Shown: positions 1 through 7,827 of the stretch, one piece after another
How positions within the stretch are numbered: the first letter of the stretch is position 1
Layout: the number at the start of each line of letters is the position of its first letter
Assembly: GCA_016869415.1 (NCBI GenBank)
Contig: VGEI01000004.1
Location: 1 to 29,235, forward strand
DNA length: 29,235 bases
DNA from: Alphaproteobacteria bacterium
GTDB lineage: Bacteria > Pseudomonadota > Alphaproteobacteria > CACIAM-22H2
Reading direction: 5' to 3'
Made by a program: the position numbers and the translations under genes
Notes under the pieces: generated by a model
Database searches by the model: none
What the model saw: only the letters and a program-made list of their open reading frames with translations
Told to the model about the DNA's origin: nothing

Positions 1-168
1 GAAGAAAATACCGATGGGCAATGAGCGCTCGTGGTTCTCGGCCGTGGTGATCTGGTAGCGGCCGTCCTCGGCGAAGAAGCCAGGCCATTCCTCCAGCCGG
101 TCCTCATCGATCGCATGGACGTAGCGGGCGTAGAGGTTTTCGATTTCGAGCTGGAGCGCGGTGTCCAT
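1..168 (-). CDS. Ring-hydroxylating dioxygenase beta subunit (partial, N-terminal part)
   Basis: The frame opens with ATG at 168, nine bases downstream of the stop of the alpha subunit, and stays open to the window edge, giving 56 residues beginning MDTALQLEIENLYARYVHAI. The pattern of an N-terminal helix, then a Tyr-Ala-Arg-Tyr stretch, then DEDRLEEWPGFFAEDGRYQI is typical of the small (beta) subunit of Rieske non-haem iron oxygenases, an SnoaL/NTF2-like fold that has a structural role in the alpha3-beta3 hexamer. The position directly after the alpha gene supports this strongly. The C-terminal two thirds lie outside the window. No ferredoxin or reductase component can be seen on this side, and they may follow beyond position 1. 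Confidence 0.85.
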   Translation of the reverse strand, partial: MDTALQLEIENLYARYVHAIDEDRLEEWPGFFAEDGRYQITTAENHERSLPIGIFF

Positions 169-176
169 GAGCGCGG

Positions 177-1409
177 TCAGAGCCCCATCCTCGCCCGGTA
201 CTCTTTCCAGAAGCCGCGGATCGGCATCTCGGTGGCCCGGGTGTCGTGCACGCCGCTGTCCACGCCGTGCCCACCCATCTCGATGATCTCCTGCGTGTCG
301 CCCGCACCCGCCACGCCGCGCTGGATGAAGCCGCCCACGGCCCCGTCCTCCATCGAGATATAGCCGGCCGGGCCGACGAGGTTGGACTGCTTGAGCCGCA
401 GCCCGGTCAGCTTCTCGTCGTCGTCGACGAAGCCGAAATGCGTCCAGAGCAGCGAGCTCTTGCCCACGCCCTTGGGCAGGACCTTACGCACGGCGAGCGC
501 ATTCTGGATCTGCTGCAGGATGAAATTGGGGAAGACGGCGAGAATCTGCAGGGTGATGCCGTCGCCGAACTCGTCGACGCCGTCGAGGATCGAGGGATCG
601 GCAAGGCGGTAATCCTCCTTCTTCGCCCTGAGCTCGGTCTTCTCGTACTCGCTCACCTTGTCCCGGCCTTCGAGCATCGAGTAGCTGACGTGGTGGGCAC
701 CCGACTGGCTGACCACGATGCCGCCGGGCTGCGACAGGCGGTTGAGCTTGAAGGTGGTGAAGAAGGTGTGCAGCAGGCTGGCGTGGTAGGGGTCCTTGAC
801 GTTCTCCATGTAGAGCTTCCAGTTGCTCGGCAGCGCCTGGTCGATGTAGCCGAGCACTTTCACCTTCTCGCGCATGACGCGCTTCACCCGCTTGAGGATC
901 TCCGGCCCGAGATACTCTTCGATCGGCGGCGCCGATACGGCGAAGGTGCCGAAGAGCAGGCCGTTCACGTTGGCGATGCGCATTGTGCGCAGGCCATGCT
1001 TCCCGCGCTCGAAATCCGCCGGCATGCCGCCCTTGCCGTTGATGCCCTTCTGGAAGGTGACGGAGGTCAGATTGCCTTTCAGGTCGTAGACCCAGTTGTG
1101 ATAGACGCAGGAGATGCGCCGGGCGTTGCCATGCGACTTGAGGCAAAGCATGGCGCCGCGATGCACGCAGCGGTTCTCGAAGCCGTTGATGTTGCCGTCC
1201 GGGCCGCGCGCCACGATCACCGGCGTCTCGCCGACATGGGTCGTGGCGAAGTCGTTGATGTTGGGAATCTCCGCCTCGAGGCAGAGGAAGTTCCAGGTCG
1301 GGCCCTCGAACAGCGTCGTCTGCTCGCGCCGCGCCAGCGCGGCGTCTGAATAGACGTGATAGGGAACCCGGGTCAGGCCGGAGGGCCAGGAAGCGGCTGA
1401 ACTACTCAT
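177..1409 (-). CDS. Rieske ring-hydroxylating dioxygenase, alpha (catalytic) subunit
   Basis: This 410-residue protein has the full alpha-subunit architecture. The Rieske [2Fe-2S] ligands are C81-x-H83 and C101-x2-H104. The mononuclear iron site lies in NVKDPYHASLLH, with H209 and H214 as the histidine ligands and D206 as the electron-bridging aspartate. The third iron ligand is probably D355 in SMEDGAV. The wording of the NWKLYMENVKDPYHASLLH segment resembles the anthranilate/salicylate branch (AndAc, NagG type) from memory, so an aromatic carboxylate such as anthranilate or salicylate is a reasonable but unproven substrate. Family members use NAD(P)H-derived electrons and O2 to hydroxylate aromatic rings in the cytoplasm. 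GAGG lies 8 nt before the ATG. The beta subunit follows nine bases later, and a Bug-type receptor gene precedes it on the same strand, separated by an inverted repeat. Confidence 0.93.
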   Translation of the reverse strand: MSSSAASWPSGLTRVPYHVYSDAALARREQTTLFEGPTWNFLCLEAEIPNINDFATTHVGETPVIVARGPDGNINGFENRCVHRGAMLCLKSHGNARRISCVYHNWVYDLKGNLTSVTFQKGINGKGGMPADFERGKHGLRTMRIANVNGLLFGTFAVSAPPIEEYLGPEILKRVKRVMREKVKVLGYIDQALPSNWKLYMENVKDPYHASLLHTFFTTFKLNRLSQPGGIVVSQSGAHHVSYSMLEGRDKVSEYEKTELRAKKEDYRLADPSILDGVDEFGDGITLQILAVFPNFILQQIQNALAVRKVLPKGVGKSSLLWTHFGFVDDDEKLTGLRLKQSNLVGPAGYISMEDGAVGGFIQRGVAGAGDTQEIIEMGGHGVDSGVHDTRATEMPIRGFWKEYRARMGL

Positions 1410-1440
1410 ATCTCAAGCCTCGCTCCTCTAGCCATTTTCA

Positions 1441-1499
1441 CCACAGAGACACAGAGGCCACAGAGACAGGCTTTCTCTGTGTTCTCTGTGCCTCTGTGG
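1441..1499. repeat. Imperfect inverted repeat built from CACAGAG units
   Basis: The arms are 1441-1469 and 1471-1499, 29 bases each, and 25 of 29 positions pair around a single central base. Each arm holds three copies of CACAGAG or a close variant, spaced about 9 bases apart. The element fills most of the 123-base gap between the dioxygenase alpha gene and the Bug receptor gene, so it would fold into a long hairpin in a joint transcript. The unit resembles CACAGAG-type dispersed intergenic repeats of proteobacterial genomes. Copy number elsewhere in this genome cannot be judged from here. Confidence 0.8.
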
Positions 1500-1532
1500 C
1501 TATCAAGAAAATCCCTGCGGTGATCACCTTCG

Positions 1533-2501
1533 CTAATCCACTTTCACGTTCGCCGACTGGATGACCGAGGCCCAGCGCGCCATCTCCTCTTGTACGAAGC
1601 GGGTCATCTCGGCCGGCGTGCTGCCGACCGGGTCGACGCCGATGCCGGCGAGCCGCTCCTTGATCTCCGGCTTGCGCAAGGCCCGCTGCAGATGGCCGCT
1701 GATCAGGTTGACGATGTCATTGGGCGTGCGAGCGGGCGCGACGGCGCCGAACCAAGCGACTGAAACGAAGCCTGGGAAACCGGATTCGATCATCGTCGGC
1801 ACCTCGGGTAGGCCCTCGGCGCGGTTCGGTCCGGCGACGGCGAGCGCCCGCAGGCTGCCCGCTTTGATGTGGCCCAGCGAGGAGCCGAGGTTGTCGAACA
1901 TGATGTCGACCTGGCCGGCGAGCAGGTCGGTCAGTGCCGGCGCCGAGCCCCGATAGGGGATATGGGTCATCTGCAGATCGCGCTGCGTCGCCAGCATCGC
2001 CGCGGTCAGGTGCGAGGTCGTGCCGTTGCCCTGCGTGGCGTAGTTGACCTTGCCGGGATTGGCCGTGGCGTAGGCGAGGAACTCGGCAACCGACTTGTAC
2101 GGGGTCTTGGGGTTGACGGCGAAGACGCTGGGGCTCTGCGCCACGATGCCGATGTAGGAGAAGGCGGTACGCGCGTCGAAGGGCATGGCCCTGTAGAGGC
2201 TCATGTTCACAGCCAGCGGCGGCGGCGGCGAGACGAGAAGCGTGTAGCCGTCGGGCTCGGCCTTGGCCACCATATCGGCGCCGACATTGCCGGCCGCCCC
2301 GGCGCGGTTCTCGACCACGACCGGATGCGTCCAGGCCTCCTGCAGCTGCTGCGCCACCAGGCGGGCGAGGATGTCGGCCGTGCCGCCGGCCGGGAAGGGA
2401 CAGATGATCCTGACGGTGCGCGTCGGGTAGTCGGCGGCGGCAGCCGGAGTCGAGAGCGCGAGCAGCAGCGCCAGGCTGCCGGCGAGACGGCGTAGCATCA
2501 T
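1533..2501 (-). CDS. Bug/TctC-family tripartite tricarboxylate transporter substrate-binding protein
   Basis: This is a periplasmic solute receptor of the Bug (TctC) family, about 322 residues. The ATG at 2501 is chosen because GGGGAGG lies 5 nt upstream; the frame could be extended to 2531 but that would bury the signal peptide. The N-terminus MMLRRLAGSLALLLALSTPA followed by AAADYP is a Sec signal peptide. The mature protein starts with the family pattern YPTRTVRIICPFPAGGTADI, whose GGTAD loop contacts carboxylates in known Bug structures. Later family signatures include NRAGAAGNVGAD, PDGYTLL and HIPYRGSAPALTDLLAGQVD. No TctA or TctB membrane subunits are present, as is common for orphan Bug genes. 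The same-strand dioxygenase genes downstream suggest capture of an aromatic or other carboxylate, which is inference. Confidence 0.92.
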   Translation of the reverse strand: MMLRRLAGSLALLLALSTPAAAADYPTRTVRIICPFPAGGTADILARLVAQQLQEAWTHPVVVENRAGAAGNVGADMVAKAEPDGYTLLVSPPPPLAVNMSLYRAMPFDARTAFSYIGIVAQSPSVFAVNPKTPYKSVAEFLAYATANPGKVNYATQGNGTTSHLTAAMLATQRDLQMTHIPYRGSAPALTDLLAGQVDIMFDNLGSSLGHIKAGSLRALAVAGPNRAEGLPEVPTMIESGFPGFVSVAWFGAVAPARTPNDIVNLISGHLQRALRKPEIKERLAGIGVDPVGSTPAEMTRFVQEEMARWASVIQSANVKVD

Positions 2502-2654
2502 GCGGTCCTCCCCGATCGGCCGCCCCACCATCGTCTGGCAAGGGGTGGCGGCTTTGACGGCAGTCTAGCGCAGGCGGCCCGCGCCGACCAATTCAGCACA
2601 CGGAAGAAGTCCTCGTTCGCTGAATTCCAGCAGGGAGAACCGCTTATCGCGGCC

Positions 2655-2885
2655 CTAGAACCGGACGGTCCCCAGATGCACCTGGGGCGGCGGCTCCCCC
2701 TGATGCGCCGGCGGCTCCACTTGGATCGGCACAGGTTGGAATACCGCCTGGGGGTGCGGCAGGAGCCTGGCGATCCGTTCGAGGAGCGCTGGAAGCTCTG
2801 TCTTGAGAAACTCGTACGAACCTTCGAACTCGACCTGCAGCGCTCCGTACTGGAGGCGCAACCTGGACGGAATGTTTGTCTCCAC
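2655..2885 (-). CDS. Small protein of unknown function
   Basis: The frame encodes about 76 residues. I place the start at the GTG at 2885 because AGGG lies 4 nt upstream; a TTG one codon earlier is also possible. The N-terminal half (IPSRLRLQYGALQVEFEGSY then EFLKTELPALLERIARL) looks like a folded, conserved alpha/beta segment: short amphipathic beta strands followed by a helix. The last 35 residues are rich in Pro, Gln and Val and are probably disordered. There is no signal peptide or membrane segment. An AT-rich stretch at 2907-2942 upstream is a plausible promoter area, though no clear -10/-35 pair was found. The gene stands alone between the Bug gene and the MFS exporter. No function is assigned. 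Confidence 0.6.
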   Translation of the reverse strand: METNIPSRLRLQYGALQVEFEGSYEFLKTELPALLERIARLLPHPQAVFQPVPIQVEPPAHQGEPPPQVHLGTVRF

Positions 2886-3055
2886 CAATCCCTGACGAAC
2901 CGATGGTTAAGCAGCTTAAGTGTCTTATTTTCTTGGCAATTCCTCGCCCCCTGGATATAGGCCCGCCCCGGTCGCGAGGCAACACGCCGCGCCGCATTCG
3001 CCTCCTCCCGCTCTCACCGCATCACCTATGGTGACCGTGATTGCGCTTGCGTAAA

Positions 3056-3069
3056 GTGACGGCCGTCAC
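3056..3069 (-). terminator. Perfect 14-bp palindrome just after the MFS stop, possible weak terminator
   Basis: GTGACGGCCGTCAC is a perfect palindrome four bases past the stop codon of the MFS exporter on the minus strand, and it is followed by TTTA. As RNA it folds as a 5-bp stem with a GGCC loop. The U tract is only three bases long, so it is at best a weak intrinsic terminator. Another short palindrome, TCACC-TAT-GGTGA, lies at 3022-3034. An operator role for either is possible. Confidence 0.3.
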
Positions 3070-3073
3070 GCCT

Positions 3074-4501
3074 TCAGCGCAGGGGCCGCTGCTCCATCGG
3101 CGCGATAGCGATCAGCGCCAGGCCGACGGCTGCCGCGACGCCGGCGAAGACCAGGGTGTAACCCTCGGCCAATGCGGTAGGTGACAGGCTGGAGAGGTCG
3201 GCGTGCCGCCCTGTCTGGGCGCCGCCGAGCAGGATGGCGCCGTATACCGCCGAGCCGAGGGCGCCGCCGATATTGCGCAGCAGATTGAGGGTCGCCATGA
3301 CCACGCCGAGATGGCTGCGCTCGACGGCGTTCTGGGTCGAGACGGTGGTCAGCGGGAACATGGTGCCGAGCGCGAGGCCGATGCCCATGAGGAATACGAG
3401 GGTGAGGGCGGTAGGCAGGCGGTCGATGGCGAAGACCAGGACAAGGAGCGCTGCCATCGCCGCGCCCATGAGCGGTACTGCCAGGCGCTTGGGTCTGGGC
3501 AGCCTGGCGATCAGGCGGCCCATCAGCATGCCGCCGAGAGTGGTGCCGATGGCCAGGGCCGTCTGGGCGAAGCCGGCGCGGCTGCTCGACAGGCCGACGA
3601 CCAGCTCGAAATACATGGGCGTGTAGGCGGACAGCCCGATCATCGCCACCATGGCGAAGAAGGAGGCGAGGCCCGCCGGCGCGATGACGGGATGGTGGAA
3701 CACGCTGAGCGGCAGGAAGGGATCGGGCGCGCGGCGTGCGTAAACGGCATAGAGCGCGAAGCCGGCGAGGGCCAGTCCGGCGAGACCGAGAATCGGCAGC
3801 GACAGCCAGGGATAGCGCACGCCGCCCCAGCTCACCGCCAGCAGTATCGCCACGACGGCGCCGGTGAGCAGCAGGGCGCCGACGAGATCGAGGCGTCGCT
3901 CGACCAGCCGTTCGGGCATGGCGCGCATGGCGCGGTCCATCATCACCATGCCGAGCAGGCCGAGCGGCAGGTTGAGCCAGAAGATCAGCGACCAGTGCGC
4001 GTACTCGGCCAGCAGGCCGCCGACGATCGGCCCGCCGATGGTGGCGCTGGCGAAGGCGGTGACGATGTGCGCCTGATAGCGGCCGCGCTCGCGCGGCGGA
4101 ATAATGTCGGCGATCGCCGCCTGACACAGCGCGATGAAGGCGCCGCCGCCCAGCCCCTGGATGCCGCGCGACACGGCCAGCAGGACCATGGTCGGCGCCA
4201 GAGCGCAGAAGACGGAGCCGACGAGGAACAGGCTGAGTGCCACCAGCAGGATGCGACGGCGGCCGTAAATGTCGCTGAGCTTGCCGAAGACCGGTGTCGA
4301 GACAGCGGCGGCCAGCAAATAGGCGCTGACGATCCAGGGCAAGTGCTCGATGTCGCCGAGCTCGGCGCCCAGCGTCGGCAGGACCGGGGCGACGATCAAC
4401 TGGCCCAGTGCGCCGAGAAAGATGACCAGCAGCAGGCCGCTCAGAATCCGCTTGCGGTCGGCCTCGCTGACCGCCGGCAGGGTATCGGGCGGGTGGTTCA
4501 T
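3074..4501 (-). CDS. MFS drug/metabolite exporter, DHA2-like (14 TM)
   Basis: This 475-residue membrane protein has the hydrophobic pattern of a 14-helix H+-antiporter of the DHA2 type in the major facilitator superfamily. Motif A is visible in the loop after helix 2 (GKLSDIYGRRR). The antiporter motif C region reads IGGPIVGGLL in helix 5, and RGIQGLGGGAFIAL matches motif B. The protein would sit in the inner membrane and export hydrophobic or amphipathic compounds using the proton gradient. It diverges from the MacAB-type operon across 155 bases. No obvious Shine-Dalgarno sequence precedes the ATG at 4501, but the following MNHPPDTLPAVSEADRKRIL leads straight into helix 1, so the start is plausible. 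No regulator lies beside it, and the substrate is unknown. Confidence 0.93.
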   Translation of the reverse strand: MNHPPDTLPAVSEADRKRILSGLLLVIFLGALGQLIVAPVLPTLGAELGDIEHLPWIVSAYLLAAAVSTPVFGKLSDIYGRRRILLVALSLFLVGSVFCALAPTMVLLAVSRGIQGLGGGAFIALCQAAIADIIPPRERGRYQAHIVTAFASATIGGPIVGGLLAEYAHWSLIFWLNLPLGLLGMVMMDRAMRAMPERLVERRLDLVGALLLTGAVVAILLAVSWGGVRYPWLSLPILGLAGLALAGFALYAVYARRAPDPFLPLSVFHHPVIAPAGLASFFAMVAMIGLSAYTPMYFELVVGLSSSRAGFAQTALAIGTTLGGMLMGRLIARLPRPKRLAVPLMGAAMAALLVLVFAIDRLPTALTLVFLMGIGLALGTMFPLTTVSTQNAVERSHLGVVMATLNLLRNIGGALGSAVYGAILLGGAQTGRHADLSSLSPTALAEGYTLVFAGVAAAVGLALIAIAPMEQRPLR

Positions 4502-4656
4502 GGGTTGGAAAGAAGGTCTTTTTTAATCAGTAGGATAGAACTAGAATCGCCAGACCCCAGTTAAGCCTTTTGGCGCAGGGAAAGCAGCCGAGTCTCGTGT
4601 AATGTTATGACCCGGTACGCCGCCCCGCAGCCGCCTGTTATCACACGCCCACGGCC

Positions 4657-5811
4657 ATGACACGAACCGGCAAACTGCTCCTTCTGGTCGTCCCCGCGGC
4701 GGTCGCGCTCGGCGTGGCCGGCTGGCAGTTCTGGGACGCCCGCGCCGACACGCGCGTGGCCCTGCCCACGCATGTGGTGGCGATCGAGGACATCGAGGAT
4801 TCGGTCTCCGCCCTGGGCGCGCTGCAGCCGCTGGAATACGTCGATGTCGGCACCCAGGTCTCCGGACAGCTGCAGAAGATCCACGTGCAGATCGGCGACA
4901 AGGTCAAGGAAGGCCAGCTGCTGGCCGAGATCGATCCCGCCGTCTTCCAGGCCAAGGTGAGTGCCGGCGAGGCGCAGCTCCTCAGCTATCGCGCCCAGAT
5001 CGCCGAGCGCCAGGCGCACCGCCGGCTGATGGAGCAGCAGCTCAAGCGCCAGAAGACGCTGCTCGAGGCGCGTGCCACCAGCCAGGATGCCTACGATACG
5101 GCCGAAGCAGCGGTGCAGCAGGTGACGGCGCAGATCGCCTCGCTCGAGGCACAGATCAAGCAGACCCAGGCGACGCTCAACGGCGATATGGCCAATCTGC
5201 GCTACACCAAGATCTACGCCACCATGGACGGGACAATCGTCTCGATCACCGCGCGCCAGGGCCAGACGCTCAACGCCAACCAGTCGGCACCGATCATCCT
5301 GCGCATCGCCGACCTCGACACCATGACGGTGTGGACCCAGGTCTCCGAGGCCGACATCCCGAAGCTCAAGCTCGGCATGGGCGCCTATTTCACTACGCTC
5401 GGCCGCAGCGACCGGCGCTGGTACGGCATGCTGCGCCAGGTGCTGCCGACACCGGAGATCGTCAACAACGTGGTGCTCTACAACGCGCTGTTCGACGTGC
5501 CCAACCCCGATCGGGAGCTGCTGCCGCAGATGAGCGCGCAGACCTTCTTCCTGATCGGCGAGGCCAAGCAGGTGCCGGTGGTGCCGATGAGCGCCGTGCG
5601 CCGCACGGGCGGCGGGCGCCGCGGCGAGGCGCGCTCTCTCGTGCGCGTGATGGAGGACGGCAAGCCGGTCGAGCGCCAGATCGTCATCGGCGTCACCAAC
5701 CGTCTGGCGGCCGAAGTGCGCTCCGGCCTCAAGCCCGGCGACGAGGTGGTGATCGAGCCGCAGGCGCCGCGCGGCGGACCGCGGCCGCCACAGCGCACGC
5801 CACGCCTCTAG
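4657..5811 (+). CDS. macA: Periplasmic adaptor (membrane fusion) protein of a MacAB-type efflux pump
   Basis: This 384-residue protein has a single N-terminal membrane anchor at residues 6-24. It is followed by the first half of a biotinyl-lipoyl-like domain (VDVGTQVSGQLQKIHVQIGD, then KVKEGQLLAEID). A coiled-coil hairpin rich in Gln, Ala and Glu spans about 100-180. The second lipoyl half (YTKIYATMDGTIVSITARQG) and beta-barrel and membrane-proximal domains complete it. This order is that of MacA/HlyD-family adaptors, which bridge an inner-membrane pump and an outer-membrane channel. The ATG at 4657 begins MTRTGKLLLL. MacB- and TolC-like genes follow on the same strand with gaps of 9 bases and a 4-base overlap, so the three make one operon. 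MacA is the closest family match; the E. coli substrate range (macrolides, haem, peptides) should not be assumed. Confidence 0.93.
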   Translation: MTRTGKLLLLVVPAAVALGVAGWQFWDARADTRVALPTHVVAIEDIEDSVSALGALQPLEYVDVGTQVSGQLQKIHVQIGDKVKEGQLLAEIDPAVFQAKVSAGEAQLLSYRAQIAERQAHRRLMEQQLKRQKTLLEARATSQDAYDTAEAAVQQVTAQIASLEAQIKQTQATLNGDMANLRYTKIYATMDGTIVSITARQGQTLNANQSAPIILRIADLDTMTVWTQVSEADIPKLKLGMGAYFTTLGRSDRRWYGMLRQVLPTPEIVNNVVLYNALFDVPNPDRELLPQMSAQTFFLIGEAKQVPVVPMSAVRRTGGGRRGEARSLVRVMEDGKPVERQIVIGVTNRLAAEVRSGLKPGDEVVIEPQAPRGGPRPPQRTPRL

Positions 5812-5820
5812 GGGGCGGCC

Positions 5821-7827
5821 GTGAACGAGATTTCCCTCCGCGAACCCCTTTCGCTGCGCGACCCGGAGAGCGCGCCGCCGGGCGATGTCGAGCCGATCAT
5901 CGAGCTCACCGGCGTCACCAAGGTGTTCAACCGCGGCACGGTGGCAGTCGAGGCGCTACGCGGCGTGTCGCTGGCCATCTATCCCGGCGAGCGCGTCGCC
6001 ATCATGGGCGCCTCGGGCTCGGGCAAGTCGACCCTGATGAACCTGATCGGCTGCCTCGACCGGCCATCGGGCGGCAGCTACCGTTTCGCCGGGCAGGAGG
6101 TGGCCGCGCTCGATTCCGACCGCCAGGCGCTGCTGCGCCGCGAGGCCTTCGGTTTCATCTTCCAGCAGTACAACCTGCTGGCAACGGCCACGGCGACGGA
6201 GAACGTCGAGATCCCCGCTGCCTATGCCGGGCTGCGGCGGATCGAGCGCAAGGCGCGGGCGGAACGCATCCTCTCGTCGCTGGGCCTGGGCGACCGGCTC
6301 GATCACAGGCCAAGCCAGCTCTCCGGCGGCCAGCAGCAGCGTGTCTCGATCGCCCGCGCCCTGGTCAATGGCGGGCCGGTGATCCTGGCCGACGAGCCGA
6401 CGGGTGCGCTCGACAGCAAGAGCGGCGAGGAGGTCTTGCGCCTGCTCGAATCGCTGAATGAGCAGGGCCATACCGTCATCCTGATCACCCACGACGCCGA
6501 CGTGGCGAGACGCGCCAACCGCATCATCGAGATGAAGGACGGGCTTGTGGTCTCCGACACCGGGCCGGCGCGGACGGTGCGCGGTGACGCCGGCAAGCTG
6601 CCGCGCGATCTCGCCAGCCGGCGGCCGGGCTTCGTGCGCGGACCCGACATCGCCGAGGCGGGCCGGACGGCGCTGCGCGCACTCCGGGTCAACATCTTCC
6701 GCACCATCCTGACTCTGCTCGGCATCATCATCGGCGTCGCTTCGGTAGTGGCCATGCTGGCCATCGGCGCCGGGGCCAAGCAGCAGGTTCTCGACCGCAT
6801 CTCGGCCATGGGCACCAATCTGCTGCTCATCCGGCCGGGCGCTCCCAACATGCGCTTCATCGGCACGATCGCCACGCTGGTTGCCGCCGACGCAGACGCC
6901 ATCGCTGCATTGCCGAACGTCGCCGAGGCCGTGCCCGAGCATGCCACCACCGTCACCGTGCGCTTCGGCGGTCGCGACTACGTGAGCTCGGCCAACTCGA
7001 CGACCGGCGGCTTCCCGCAGGTGCGCGACTGGCCGGTCGCCTCCGGCTCCTTCTTCTCCGAGACGGACGTGCGCTCCTACGCGCCGGTCGTGGCACTCGG
7101 CCAGACGGTGGCCAACAACGTCATGCCCGGCATCGATCCGATCGGCAAATACGTGCTGCTCAACAACGTTCCCTTCCAGGTCATCGGCACTATGGCGGCC
7201 AAGGGTGCCACTCCCTGGGGGGCAGACCAGGACGACATTGTCTTCACGCCGCTGACCACGGGACGGCTTCGTCTGTTCGGCCAGAACCATGTGCGCACCA
7301 TCACCGTCCAGGTCGAGGACGTGACCCGGATCGCGGCCACGCAGGAGGCGATCCGCCGGCTGCTGATCGAGCGCCACCGCGCCGAGGATTTCCAGATCCG
7401 CAACATGGCCTCGATCCTCGAGACCGCGGCCGAGACGCAGAACACGCTGACCATCCTGCTCGGCTCGATTGCCGCCATCGCTCTCCTGGTCGGCGGCATC
7501 GGGGTGATGAACATCATGCTGGTCAGCGTCACCGAGCGCACGCGCGAGATCGGCATCCGCATGGCCACGGGGGCGCGCAAAATCAACATCCTGCTGCAGT
7601 TCAACGCCGAGGCGCTGGCGGTCTGCGCGCTGGGCGGGTTGCTCGGCGTGGGGCTCGGCCTGGGCACGGCCCGGGCCTTCGAGTATTTCGGCCGCGCCAT
7701 CGTCTACGAGGTCTGGCCGGTGGTGTTGGCCTTCGCCTGCGCCTTCCTCACCGGCCTGATCTTCGGCTACCTGCCGGCGCGCAAGGCGGCCAATCTCGAT
7801 CCGGTCGTGGCGCTGGGGGCGGAATGA
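5821..7827 (+). CDS. macB: MacB-type ABC efflux pump (ATPase-permease fusion)
   Basis: The 668-residue chain is an N-terminal ABC ATPase fused to a FtsX/MacB-type permease. In the ATPase, Walker A is GASGSGKST (63-71), the Q-loop is FQQ near 114-116, the signature is LSGGQ (167-171), Walker B is VILADE (187-192) and the switch His is H224. A first transmembrane helix near 293-315 (ILTLLGIIIGVASVVAMLAI) is followed by a large periplasmic domain. Three C-terminal helices follow, including LVGGIGVMNIMLVSVTERTR, ending in the family signature GYLPARKAANLDPVVAL. The GTG start at 5821 has GGGGG about 5 nt upstream. MacB dimers couple cytoplasmic ATP hydrolysis to periplasmic transport through MacA and a TolC-like channel, and both partners flank the gene here. 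Confidence 0.95.
   Translation: MNEISLREPLSLRDPESAPPGDVEPIIELTGVTKVFNRGTVAVEALRGVSLAIYPGERVAIMGASGSGKSTLMNLIGCLDRPSGGSYRFAGQEVAALDSDRQALLRREAFGFIFQQYNLLATATATENVEIPAAYAGLRRIERKARAERILSSLGLGDRLDHRPSQLSGGQQQRVSIARALVNGGPVILADEPTGALDSKSGEEVLRLLESLNEQGHTVILITHDADVARRANRIIEMKDGLVVSDTGPARTVRGDAGKLPRDLASRRPGFVRGPDIAEAGRTALRALRVNIFRTILTLLGIIIGVASVVAMLAIGAGAKQQVLDRISAMGTNLLLIRPGAPNMRFIGTIATLVAADADAIAALPNVAEAVPEHATTVTVRFGGRDYVSSANSTTGGFPQVRDWPVASGSFFSETDVRSYAPVVALGQTVANNVMPGIDPIGKYVLLNNVPFQVIGTMAAKGATPWGADQDDIVFTPLTTGRLRLFGQNHVRTITVQVEDVTRIAATQEAIRRLLIERHRAEDFQIRNMASILETAAETQNTLTILLGSIAAIALLVGGIGVMNIMLVSVTERTREIGIRMATGARKINILLQFNAEALAVCALGGLLGVGLGLGTARAFEYFGRAIVYEVWPVVLAFACAFLTGLIFGYLPARKAANLDPVVALGAE

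Noticed and set aside
246..1349. Long plus-strand open frame opposite the dioxygenase alpha gene
   Set aside because: It is a shadow of the real gene: Arg/Ala/Leu/Val-rich, no recognisable domain, and the minus strand has complete Rieske and iron motifs.
1441..1499. CRISPR-like array of CACAGAG repeats
   Set aside because: Repeats are too short, there are no unique spacers, and the whole unit is an inverted repeat, not a direct-repeat array.
2644..2997. Alternative 117-codon minus-strand frame over the small gene
   Set aside because: Its Arg/Ala/Pro/Gly-rich translation looks like a frame shadow; the overlapping 76-residue frame has a plausible folded core and a ribosome site.
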